From Gammaproteobacteria bacterium (lineage in GTDB: Bacteria; Pseudomonadota; Gammaproteobacteria; GCA-001735895), in NCBI GenBank assembly GCA_003231795.1, contig QIJI01000474.1, positions 1 through 11,593 of the forward strand: a stretch of 11,593 nt of DNA, read 5' to 3'. Below are positions 1 to 6,791 of this stretch, piece by piece. Under the pieces are notes generated by a model. It was not told the origin of the DNA. It did not search any database and saw only the letters and a program-made list of their open reading frames with translations. Position 1 is the first letter of the stretch; each line of letters begins with the position of its first letter. Made by a program: the position numbers and the translations under genes.

Positions 1-91
1 TTTCGGGTTGGTTGCTTGAGACTGAAAGGTGACTTTCAGTCCAGATGAATGATTATCCACGACAGAACCCGGCTTACAGGCTGACTTACCT
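1..91 (+). ncRNA. rnpB: RNase P RNA (M1 RNA), 3' end, partial
   Basis: This is the last quarter of the catalytic RNA of ribonuclease P, which removes 5' leaders from precursor tRNAs. The segment from about 42 to 76 (AGATGAATGA, then CCACGACAGAACCCGGCTTA) is nearly identical to the 3' end of E. coli rnpB and contains the conserved ACAGAA core that forms one strand of helix P4. Bases 20-28 and 33-41 form a perfect 9-bp hairpin closed by the GNRA tetraloop GUGA, as expected for P18. The 5' part lies outside the window. The mature end near 91 is set by similarity to the E. coli end, so it is uncertain by a few bases. An intrinsic terminator follows at once. Confidence 0.95.
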
Positions 92-94
92 ATC

Positions 95-130
95 AAAATC
101 AGGGGCGCTATTTTGCGCCCCTGATTTTTT
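95..130 (+). terminator. Rho-independent terminator of rnpB
   Basis: A perfect 14-bp stem pairs 95-108 with 115-128 around a 6-base loop (TATTTT), with a GC-rich core (AGGGGCGC/GCGCCCCT). A run of six T (125-130) ends the structure. The A-rich 5' side of the stem mirrors the T run, so some termination in the reverse direction is possible. It separates rnpB from the mraZ operon, which therefore needs its own promoter. Confidence 0.93.
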
Positions 131-313
131 GCAGAGGCTGGCATCACTCTAAACCTATGATCGCCATGCTGCTGATAACTGTGTTTAAAACCGCCTCAGG
201 TATTTGTTATCCGCCAATTGTTCAAAGATAATCAGGTGGTCGGGATCGAAGCAAGTTTACGAATCTCGCAAAATTGCCAAAAACTCGTTAAAAAAGTGGT
301 AAATTCACACAGT

Positions 314-334
314 ACTTAATGTAAAACATTAAGT
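314..334. repeat. 21-bp palindrome, possible operator
   Basis: ACTTAATGT (314-322) and ACATTAAGT (326-334) are perfect reverse complements around a central AAA. The arms are AT-rich and no T run follows, so a terminator is unlikely. A symmetrical site of this size is typical of dimeric helix-turn-helix regulators, but I do not recognise the family. It lies about 70 bases upstream of the first candidate mraZ promoter. Confidence 0.5.
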
Positions 335-401
335 GTTTAGGCTAAGTATCCGATTTGCCTGCCATAATCCACTTAAATAATAGGGAAAATAAGCTAAGTT
401 A

Positions 402-430
402 TTGACGTTATTGGGAAAAACCTTTATTAG
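402..430 (+). promoter_or_regulatory. Candidate sigma70 promoter upstream of mraZ (distal)
   Basis: TTGACG (402-407, 5 of 6 to the -35 consensus) is separated by 17 bases from TATTAG (425-430, 4 of 6 to the -10 consensus). A transcript would start near 437 and have a leader of about 88 bases before mraZ. The assignment rests on consensus match only, in an AT-rich region where chance matches are common. Confidence 0.42.
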
Positions 431-445
431 CTACCCGTTTTTTAC

Positions 446-475
446 TTGACTTGTCACAATATTTAACCATATTGT
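446..475 (+). promoter_or_regulatory. Candidate sigma70 promoter of the dcw operon (proximal)
   Basis: TTGACT (446-451, 5 of 6) is separated by 18 bases from TATTGT (470-475, 4 of 6). Transcription would start near 482, exactly where the 10-bp-spaced repeats begin, so the repeats would occupy the region from about +1 to the start codon. That geometry suits repression by MraZ. The -10 box lies inside a dyad (453-478). This is the better placed of the two candidates. Confidence 0.5.
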
Positions 476-478
476 GTC
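453..478. repeat. Dyad overlapping the proximal -10 box
   Basis: CACAATAT (455-462) and ATATTGTG (469-476) are perfect reverse complements around TTAACC. After one mismatch (454/477), a further G:C pair forms at 453/478. The dyad covers the spacer and -10 of the proximal promoter, a usual place for a repressor operator. I cannot name a regulator from the sequence. Confidence 0.45.
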
Positions 479-483
479 GCTTG

Positions 484-530
484 GTGGGTAAAAGTGTCAC
501 AAAGTGTCACATAACGGGTAAAGCGTGGTT
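484..530 (+). promoter_or_regulatory. Probable MraZ box: direct repeats with 10-bp period
   Basis: Five heptamers start exactly 10 bases apart: GTGGGTA (484), GTGTCAC (494), GTGTCAC (504), ACGGGTA (514) and CGTGGTT (524). The second and third belong to an exact tandem decamer, AAAGTGTCAC, at 491-510. In E. coli, MraZ binds TGGGN repeats separated by 5 bases, giving the same 10-bp period in the mraZ leader; from memory, AAAGTG-type cores are described for Mollicute MraZ. Period, position and the adjacent gene support the assignment, although only units 1 and 4 are close to TGGGN. The last unit contains the mraZ start codon, so binding would cover both leader and translation start. Confidence 0.7.
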
Positions 531-983
531 AAATTTCGAGGAGTTTCCAATCTGTCTTTGGACGCGAAGGGTAGAATTGTTCTACCCGCGCGATATCGCG
601 AAGGTCTGCCTGAAATCTGCCAAAACCAGTTAGTTATCACGATTGATACCGACCAACCTTGCCTGCTGATCTACCCGTTACCCGCATGGGAATTGATCGA
701 AGAAAAAATCGAGGCTCTACCCAGTTTTAATCCTACCACGCGTCGTATTCAGCGGTTATTAATCGGTCACGCCACCGAAGTTGAAGTCGATGGCGCCGGG
801 CGCATGCTGTTATCCAATCCACTACGTGAATACGCCAGACTCGGGAAGAAGGTTGTACTGATCGGGCAAGGTAAAAAGTTTGAGCTCTGGGATGAGCAGT
901 TGTGGGGCGAGCGCATGCAAGACTGGTTAGCTGAAGCGGGTAGCGAAGAAATGCCAGCCGCGTTATCGGAGTTAACCCTGTGA
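525..983 (+). CDS. mraZ: Transcriptional regulator MraZ
   Basis: MraZ is a nucleoid-associated, ring-forming DNA-binding protein that represses the dcw promoter in E. coli. The 152 residues match the E. coli length and align throughout. Both copies of the SpoVT/AbrB-like swapped-hairpin motif DxxxR are present: DAKGR at 13-17 and DGAGR at 89-93. The family-typical stretches YPLPAWE (50-56), RRIQRLLIGHA (73-83) and KFELWDE (118-124) are also clear. The start is GTG at 525. An in-frame TAA at 519-521 rules out any start further upstream, and a later start would remove the first DNA-binding motif. Shine-Dalgarno support is weak (GGGT at 516-519), and the start codon lies in the last unit of the putative MraZ box, which suggests autoregulation. 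The stop overlaps the rsmH start as GTGA. Confidence 0.97.
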   Translation: MVKFRGVSNLSLDAKGRIVLPARYREGLPEICQNQLVITIDTDQPCLLIYPLPAWELIEEKIEALPSFNPTTRRIQRLLIGHATEVEVDGAGRMLLSNPLREYARLGKKVVLIGQGKKFELWDEQLWGERMQDWLAEAGSEEMPAALSELTL

Positions 984-1912
984 GCTTGCATACACCCGTA
1001 CTGCACGATGAAGCGATCGATGGTTTGCAGATCAAACCCGATGGGCGTTATGTAGATGGTACTTACGGTCGTGGTGGGCACGCGCGTTCGATTCTGGCTG
1101 CACTCGGTAGTGGCGGCCAGTTAATTGTAATGGATAGGGATCCGCAGGCAATTGCCGATGCACATCGCTCCATCGGTGACGATAGCCGGGTCACGATTAT
1201 TCATGATGATTACGCCAATTTGCATTCGCGAATCGAGAGTCTCGATCTGCTTGAGCAGATCGATGGTGTGTTGCTGGATCTCGGAGTCTCGTCACCACAA
1301 CTGGACGACGCCAGCCGCGGTTTCAGTTTTCAGCATAATGGACCGCTGGATATGCGCATGAACCCCGAACAGGGGTTAACCGCTGCCGAGTGGTTAGCCC
1401 AGGCAGATGAATCCGAGATCGCGCGCGTATTGTGGGAATACGGTGAAGAACGGTTTTCGCGCAGAATTGCCAGGCGCATAGTCGAACAGGGCAAGAGCGG
1501 TGAAATCAAGGATACCGCCAGCCTCGCCAAACTAATCGGTGACTCGGTACCGCGGCCCAAAAATAATCGCCATCCTGCAACGCGTAGTTTTCAGGCGATC
1601 CGCATTCATATAAATCAGGAACTGCTTCAGATCGAAAAGCTGCTCGATTCGATACTGGAGGTTTTGAAGATGGCCGGGCGTTTGCTGGTTATCAGTTTCC
1701 ATTCGCTCGAAGATCGTCTGGTAAAACGTTTTTTCAAGTTACAGAGTTCGCGGCCCCGGTTGCCGCGTGGTCTTCCGCTGCGTGAGAGCGAAATTAACGC
1801 TGTCATTCCGATGAAACTTGTCGGCAAGGCTATTCGTGCGGGCACAGATGAACTGAAACAAAATCCGCGCGCCCGTAGTGCGGTGTTAAGAATTGCTGAG
1901 CGAGCGGCCTGA
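980..1912 (+). CDS. rsmH: 16S rRNA (cytosine1402-N4)-methyltransferase RsmH
   Basis: RsmH (MraW) transfers a methyl group from S-adenosylmethionine to N4 of C1402 in the 16S rRNA P-site region, together with RsmI acting on the 2'-OH. The 310 residues compare with 313 in E. coli. The N-terminal HTPVLHDEA (4-12), the SAM-binding segment DGTYGRGGH (26-34), MDRDPQA (51-57), the motif DGVLLDLGVSSPQLDD (95-110), GPLDMRM (121-127), the HPATRSFQAIRI region (198-209) and the C-terminal NPRARS (295-300) are all intact. Translation starts at GTG 980, preceded by GGAG (968-971) at good spacing. The frame overlaps mraZ by 4 bases, and its TGA shares one base with the ftsL ATG. Confidence 0.97.
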   Translation: MSLHTPVLHDEAIDGLQIKPDGRYVDGTYGRGGHARSILAALGSGGQLIVMDRDPQAIADAHRSIGDDSRVTIIHDDYANLHSRIESLDLLEQIDGVLLDLGVSSPQLDDASRGFSFQHNGPLDMRMNPEQGLTAAEWLAQADESEIARVLWEYGEERFSRRIARRIVEQGKSGEIKDTASLAKLIGDSVPRPKNNRHPATRSFQAIRIHINQELLQIEKLLDSILEVLKMAGRLLVISFHSLEDRLVKRFFKLQSSRPRLPRGLPLRESEINAVIPMKLVGKAIRAGTDELKQNPRARSAVLRIAERAA

Positions 1913-2175
1913 TGAACGGCAAAGTCTGGTTTGCGCTGCTGTTAACCCTGGTTCTCGGCAGTGCACTGACCGTGGTTTACGTGAAACACCAAAGCCGCGT
2001 TTTGTTCTCAGATCTGCGCGAGATTCAGAAGTTACAGGATCAGCAAGTAATCCATTGGGGTCGTTTACAGCTACAGAACACAACACTGGCGACCCATAGC
2101 AATGTTGAATCCCGAGCCCGCAAAGATCTGAATATGCGACTGCCCGAAGATGTTCAGTTAGTGCGACTAAAATGA
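1912..2175 (+). CDS. ftsL: Cell division protein FtsL
   Basis: FtsL is a bitopic membrane protein that, with FtsB and FtsQ, recruits and activates the septal synthase FtsW-FtsI. At 87 residues it is shorter than E. coli FtsL (121). Only about four residues precede the single membrane segment (about 5-24). A periplasmic helix follows with heptad-like hydrophobic spacing (about 28-65), compatible with coiled-coil pairing to FtsB, and then the conserved end NVESRARKDLNMRLP (65-79). Similarity in this family is low, so the call rests on this architecture plus the position between rsmH and ftsI. The ATG overlaps the rsmH stop (TGATG), and the stop overlaps the ftsI start (ATGA). Confidence 0.92.
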   Translation: MNGKVWFALLLTLVLGSALTVVYVKHQSRVLFSDLREIQKLQDQQVIHWGRLQLQNTTLATHSNVESRARKDLNMRLPEDVQLVRLK

Positions 2176-3908
2176 AGACCAGGCATCAATTGCATGCACA
2201 AGAGGATGAAACTCTGTTTCTTGGGTCGAGGCATTATTTCGTGCTGCTGGTACTTTTATCTTTGCTCGGCGGGCTGATTGGGCGGGGTCTTTACCTACAA
2301 ATTTATGAACAGGACTTTCTTACCAGTGAGGGTGGACAGCGACAGATCCGTATTATTGAAACCCCGGCTTATCGCGGTGCCATTCTCGATCGCTTCGGCA
2401 CACCACTTGCGATCAGCACCCCGGTAGATTCGGTCTGGGTTAATCCGGCGGAAATACTGGAAAATCTGGAGGCGTTAAAACAGGTAACGCAAAAGCTGGA
2501 TCTCGATTATCGCGCCACCGTCACCTTGCTGAAACAACGTGCCGATCGCGAATTCGTTTATCTCAAACGACAGCTTGAACCGGAATTTGCAAAGTCGGTA
2601 GCAGCCGGAGTGGCAGGGGTTTACCTGCAGCGGGAATACAATCGATATTATCCAGCAGGGGAAGTGGTATCCCATCTGGTTGGATTTACCAATATCGATG
2701 ATATCGGGCAGGAAGGTCTGGAGCTGGTTTACCAGGACTGGTTACGTGCCCAGCCGGGTAAAAGGCAGGTCATTCGCAATCGACACGGTGAAGTTGTTGA
2801 AGAACTGGCACAGCTTAAACCCGCGAAATCGGGTAAAGACATTTACACCAGCATTGATATGCGGCTGCAATATATTGCCTATCGAAGCCTCGCCCGTGCG
2901 ATTAAATATTATGCAGCCAAGGCGGGTTCGGCCGTATTGCTTGACGCACAAACCGGTGAGGTGCTGGCTATTGTTAATCAGCCCTCCTATAACCCTAATC
3001 GACGCACTTCGATGGCCGCAGGGCAGCTCCGTAATCGCGCGCTGACCGATGTTTTCGAACCTGGCTCGGCGATTAAACCTTTTACTCTGGCGGCGGCTAT
3101 CGATCGCGGTCGCTACGACCTTAGCAGCCTCATCGATACCTCACCGGGATACGTGATGGTTAGCGGATATCCGATCAAAGATGTCCGTAATTTCGGCAAG
3201 CTTGATCTTGCCAGCGTCTTGCGTAAGTCGAGTAATGTCGGTGCCTCACGTATTGCGTTGTCGATGGAAGGGAGCGAACTGTGGGAAAGTTTTCGCGATT
3301 ATGGCTTTGGTGAGCCCCCGGGCGTCTCATTTCCCGCCGAGTCTTCCGGGTACCTTCGTCATTTCAGCCAATGGCAGCCTCTGGATCAGGCCACCATGGG
3401 ATTTGGCTATGGCCTATCGGCGTCGATTACCCAACTGGCCCGGGCTTATGCGGTCATTGCCAATCAGGGGCGTCAGCTAGAACTCAGCCTGATTCGCAAG
3501 GAAGCCGAAGTCGAAAGCGGTAACGAGATTGCACGCCATGTCATGAAAGCTTCGACCGCGCTGCAAATTCTTCAAATGATGGAGCAAGTGGTTGGCCCCA
3601 CAGGGACTGCACAGCGGGCTGCGATCGACGGCTATCGGATTGCCGGCAAAACCGGAACCGCCAAGAAGAGCGTCGCCGGTGGATACCAGAAAGATGATTA
3701 TGTCGCCGTGTTTGCTGGAATCGCACCGGTGAGCAACCCGCGACTGGTAATGGCTGTGATGATCGACGAGCCCACCCAGAACGGTTATTACGGCGGGTTG
3801 GTGGCGGCGCCGATTTTTCAGGAAGTTATCTCAAATGCGTTGCGAATCCTCGATATCCCACCGGATGATCTGCCCGGACTGAAACCAAAAACAGGTCAGG
3901 GGGCATGA
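2172..3908 (+). CDS. ftsI: Septal peptidoglycan transpeptidase FtsI (PBP3)
   Basis: FtsI is the class B penicillin-binding protein that crosslinks septal peptidoglycan as partner of FtsW. The 578 residues compare with 588 in E. coli. A short cytoplasmic tail is followed by one membrane anchor (about 21-43), the pedestal domain starting near RGAILDRFGTPLA (68-80) and including RYYPAGEVVSHLVGF (158-172), and the transpeptidase domain from about 225. Catalytic motifs are complete: SxxK as S299-A-I-K302 in EPGSAIKPF, SxN as S353-S354-N355, and KTG as K493-T494-G495 followed by TAKK. It overlaps ftsL and murE by 4 bases each. The active site predicts sensitivity to beta-lactams that target PBP3. 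Confidence 0.98.
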   Translation: MKTRHQLHAQEDETLFLGSRHYFVLLVLLSLLGGLIGRGLYLQIYEQDFLTSEGGQRQIRIIETPAYRGAILDRFGTPLAISTPVDSVWVNPAEILENLEALKQVTQKLDLDYRATVTLLKQRADREFVYLKRQLEPEFAKSVAAGVAGVYLQREYNRYYPAGEVVSHLVGFTNIDDIGQEGLELVYQDWLRAQPGKRQVIRNRHGEVVEELAQLKPAKSGKDIYTSIDMRLQYIAYRSLARAIKYYAAKAGSAVLLDAQTGEVLAIVNQPSYNPNRRTSMAAGQLRNRALTDVFEPGSAIKPFTLAAAIDRGRYDLSSLIDTSPGYVMVSGYPIKDVRNFGKLDLASVLRKSSNVGASRIALSMEGSELWESFRDYGFGEPPGVSFPAESSGYLRHFSQWQPLDQATMGFGYGLSASITQLARAYAVIANQGRQLELSLIRKEAEVESGNEIARHVMKASTALQILQMMEQVVGPTGTAQRAAIDGYRIAGKTGTAKKSVAGGYQKDDYVAVFAGIAPVSNPRLVMAVMIDEPTQNGYYGGLVAAPIFQEVISNALRILDIPPDDLPGLKPKTGQGA

Positions 3909-5428
3909 TGCCGAGCAACGTCAGTCGTGGAATATTGCTGGCCGACCTGTTATCCGGCTTCAGCAATCAGCTACCCGTCCAGCCGATTGAAATTAATTCG
4001 GTGACCAGTAACAGTGCTGATGTTGAAGCCGGTAGCTTGTTTATCGCAATGGCAGGTCTCAATAACCACGGTATTGACTTTGCTATTGACGCGGTCAAGG
4101 CCGGAGCCATTGCTATTATTTACGACGCAGCCGATGAATACTGCCAACAACGACTGCCTTTGCTGCAAAAGCAGGGTGACAGTTACTGGATTGCGATCGA
4201 TCAACTGGACCGGGCCAACGGCCATATTGTCAGTCGTTTTTTTGGCAACCCGGGGCAGGCGATGACCATAGTCGGGATCACCGGCACCGACGGAAAATCA
4301 AGCGTAACGCATTTGTTGACTCAGGCGCTCAGTCGAATCGGCAAATCCTGCGCTAGCATTGGCACCCTCGGTTACGGCATTGGAAATCAGCTGATCCCGT
4401 ACCAATTGACCACGCCAGATGTGGTCAGTCTGCAGTCGCATTTACATCATTTTCTTCAACAAGGTTGCGAATACGTGGTTATGGAAGTGTCTTCGCATGC
4501 CTTGCAGCAGTATCGCGTCAATGGTTGTGACTTTGATATCGCGGTTTTGACCAACCTGGGACGCGATCATCTCGACTATCACGATGATCTTGAACACTAT
4601 GCCGCCGCCAAGTCCCGTCTGTTTGAAGATTTCGATTTGACGGGGCGCGTGGTAAATCTTGATGACGATCTCGGGCGTCAGTTGAGCCAGGCGCAAAATT
4701 CAGCACCACTGATTCGCTACTCGATTGACAGCAAAAATGACGCGGCTGCGGAAATTCAGTTACTCAGATGTGACGTGACCGCGCAGGGGCAGAACGTCCA
4801 TGCATCGACGCCGCTTGGAGAAGTCACAGCCGTGACCGCTCTGATCGGTGATTTCAATATCGAAAATACACTCGCCTGTATCGCGACACTGGTTGCGCTT
4901 GGATTCGACCATGCCAGCCTCGAACTCGCGTTGAAAGACCTGAAGCCGATCCCCGGGCGTATGGAGAAATTCAGCGGCCGGCAATCGATGGCACCAGCGG
5001 TAGTCGATTTCGCCCATACCGAGCAAGCTTTGCGGGCCTGTCTCAGGGCCTGTCGAGCGCATACTCCTGGACAAATCTGGTGTGTATTTGGTTGCGGTGG
5101 GGATCGCGATTCCGGCAAACGTGCCGGCATGGGTAAAGCGGTCGAGGAACTGGCCGATCACGCCGTTGTCACCGACGACAATCCTCGTACCGAAGCGCCA
5201 CAAAAAATTGTTGCCGACATTCTCGCGGGTATGAATCAGCCCGATGCCGCCTGTGTGGTTCATAATCGTCAGGCTGCGATTGAGTACGCGCTGTCACGGG
5301 CCGAACCGCAGGATCTGGTGGTGGTGACCGGCAAAGGCCACGAGCTGGAACAAATTGTTGGCAATGAACGACGCCCCTTTAGCGATCGGCATGTGATTAG
5401 TCAAATTTTGCAGGTGAGTCATGATTAA
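3905..5428 (+). CDS. murE: UDP-MurNAc-L-Ala-D-Glu:meso-DAP ligase MurE
   Basis: MurE adds meso-diaminopimelate to UDP-MurNAc-L-Ala-D-Glu using ATP in the cytoplasm. It has 507 residues against 495 in E. coli. The N-terminal UDP-binding domain contains TSNSADVEAGSLFIA (34-48). The ATP site is G127-T-D-G-K-S-S133, where most MurE proteins have GTNGKTT. HYAAAKSR places the probable carbamylated lysine at K236. The C-terminal domain has FGCGGDRDSGKR (395-406) and TDDNPRTEAP (423-432), whose DNPR is the meso-DAP recognition motif, so a lysine-adding enzyme is unlikely. The usual DYAHTPDAL reads DFAHTEQAL at 368-376. ATG 3905 forms ATGA with the ftsI stop; ATG 3908 is also possible. An AGGGGG-like Shine-Dalgarno lies just upstream. 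The end overlaps murF by 8 bases. Confidence 0.97.
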   Translation: MMPSNVSRGILLADLLSGFSNQLPVQPIEINSVTSNSADVEAGSLFIAMAGLNNHGIDFAIDAVKAGAIAIIYDAADEYCQQRLPLLQKQGDSYWIAIDQLDRANGHIVSRFFGNPGQAMTIVGITGTDGKSSVTHLLTQALSRIGKSCASIGTLGYGIGNQLIPYQLTTPDVVSLQSHLHHFLQQGCEYVVMEVSSHALQQYRVNGCDFDIAVLTNLGRDHLDYHDDLEHYAAAKSRLFEDFDLTGRVVNLDDDLGRQLSQAQNSAPLIRYSIDSKNDAAAEIQLLRCDVTAQGQNVHASTPLGEVTAVTALIGDFNIENTLACIATLVALGFDHASLELALKDLKPIPGRMEKFSGRQSMAPAVVDFAHTEQALRACLRACRAHTPGQIWCVFGCGGDRDSGKRAGMGKAVEELADHAVVTDDNPRTEAPQKIVADILAGMNQPDAACVVHNRQAAIEYALSRAEPQDLVVVTGKGHELEQIVGNERRPFSDRHVISQILQVSHD

Positions 5429-6791
5429 TCTGTCGATCAAGTCGGTTGCTGAAATTCTGGGTTCGACCAGCCAGGAGTTAAACCAAAGCCGTTTTACCCA
5501 AGTTACTATCGACAGCCGAAAATCCTGTAGCGGGCAATTATTTGTTGCACTCAAAGGCGATAACTTTGACGGGCACCGCTTTGTCGAAGCCGCGTATAAA
5601 AATGGAGCGGTAGCCGCACTGGTCGAAACACAACTGGAATGTGATATCCCGCAAATTCTGGTGCCTGACTGTCGTGCTGCAATGGGCCTGCTGGCAAATT
5701 ACTGGCGACATGTTTGCGCCCCCTGCGTGCTTTCCCTGACTGGCAGTAACGGCAAAACCACGGTCAAAGAAATGCTCTACCAGATCCTGGTAAAGCAGGC
5801 TTCGACCCATGCTACCCAGGGCAACTTTAACAATGACATCGGGGTTCCGTTAACGCTGTTTGAACTCGATCAGCAACACGATTACGCAATAGTCGAAATG
5901 GGCGCCAACCATCGCGGAGAAATAGCGCGGCTGGCTGATATCGCTGAGCCGGATATTGTTTATGTGAATAACGTAGCCGCCGCGCACCTTGCCGGATTTG
6001 GAAACGTTCAGGGCGTAATCGAAGCGAAGGGCGAACTCTATGCCTACTGCAGACCGGAACATAAAGCGCTGTTTAATAACGACGAAGTTGCGAGCCAGTA
6101 CTGGCGCGGGGTTTGTGCTGCAGATACCCGGATCAGCTGCGCCCTCAATGATGAAGCCGATGTGAAAGCAAGCTGGCAGCCCATCGACGGCGGGTTGCAT
6201 GTGATTTTTAGTTTTCAGGGCGAAGAAACAGGCTGCGATATCAATGTTTTAGGCGAACATAATGTAAGAAACGCGCTTGCGGCTGTATCCATGGCTTGCC
6301 TGGCCGGGATTGAACTATCCCAGGCGGTTGCCAGCCTGAATGGCTTTACCGGTATTAACGGGCGCCTGCAATTGATGCAGGGGCCGGACCAGAGTCGCCT
6401 GATTAACGATAGCTACAATGCTAACCCGGATTCACTCGATGCGGGTATCAAGGTTTTGTGCTCGCTCAAGGGCACAGCCTGGCTGGCGCTCGGCGACATG
6501 GGTGAACTCGGCGACGACGCGCTCGAATTGCATCGTAAGGCGGCACAGTCGGCGCGGCATCAGGGCGTCGAGAAATGGTTCGGTCTGGGAAAAATGAGCT
6601 GCGCGGCGAGCGAAGAATTCGGTGATTCCGGATTCTGCTTTGAAGCTATCGACGACATGGCCGATCACATTCGTTCGCAAATTCATCAAGGGGTGAATCT
6701 TTTAATCAAGGGATCACGGGCAGCTCGAATGGAGCGGCTGGTCGAACTTTTAACCCAGCCCATCAACGGAGGCAATGCCAATGCTGTTTAG
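5421..6791 (+). CDS. murF: UDP-MurNAc-tripeptide:D-Ala-D-Ala ligase MurF
   Basis: MurF completes the cytoplasmic precursor by joining D-alanyl-D-alanine to UDP-MurNAc-tripeptide with ATP. It has 456 residues against 452 in E. coli. The N-terminal domain has TIDSRKSCSGQLFVALKG (29-46). The P-loop is TGSNGKTT (107-114), followed by GNFNNDIGVPLTL (134-146), VEMGANHRGEI (158-168), AAAHLAGFG (186-194) and EAKGELY with the probable carbamylated K203. The C-terminal domain has GINGRLQ (311-317), NDSYNANPDS (329-338) and LGDMGELG (357-364). A strong Shine-Dalgarno (AGGTGAG, 5412-5418) precedes ATG 5421. It overlaps murE by 8 bases and runs 11 bases into mraY. Confidence 0.98.
   Translation: MINLSIKSVAEILGSTSQELNQSRFTQVTIDSRKSCSGQLFVALKGDNFDGHRFVEAAYKNGAVAALVETQLECDIPQILVPDCRAAMGLLANYWRHVCAPCVLSLTGSNGKTTVKEMLYQILVKQASTHATQGNFNNDIGVPLTLFELDQQHDYAIVEMGANHRGEIARLADIAEPDIVYVNNVAAAHLAGFGNVQGVIEAKGELYAYCRPEHKALFNNDEVASQYWRGVCAADTRISCALNDEADVKASWQPIDGGLHVIFSFQGEETGCDINVLGEHNVRNALAAVSMACLAGIELSQAVASLNGFTGINGRLQLMQGPDQSRLINDSYNANPDSLDAGIKVLCSLKGTAWLALGDMGELGDDALELHRKAAQSARHQGVEKWFGLGKMSCAASEEFGDSGFCFEAIDDMADHIRSQIHQGVNLLIKGSRAARMERLVELLTQPINGGNANAV

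Larger units (their letters stand above)
131..524. other. Intergenic region between rnpB and mraZ
   Basis: I see no credible gene here. The stretch from 131 to about 290 shows no recognisable feature. From about 290 the DNA becomes AT-rich and holds a palindrome (314-334), two candidate promoters (402-430 and 446-475), a dyad (453-478) and the 10-bp-spaced repeats before mraZ. A TTG-initiated frame at 451-633 runs out of phase through mraZ and has no support as a gene. Confidence 0.8.

Noticed and set aside
314..334. Palindrome as a transcription terminator
   Set aside because: The stem is AT-rich, the loop is only 3 bases and there is no T run; rnpB already has a strong terminator at 95-130.
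451..633. Open frame starting at TTG 451 and overlapping mraZ
   Set aside because: It starts within the promoter and dyad, reads mraZ out of frame, has no Shine-Dalgarno and resembles no known protein.
4756..5263. Long reverse-strand open frames across murE
   Set aside because: They mirror the codon pattern of murE on the other strand, have no ribosome binding site and show no recognisable domain; the same holds for the other antisense frames in the window.
6775..6780. ATG 6775 as the mraY start
   Set aside because: It lies only 2 bases after GGAGG; ATG 6781 has 8-base spacing and gives the family-typical N-terminus and length.
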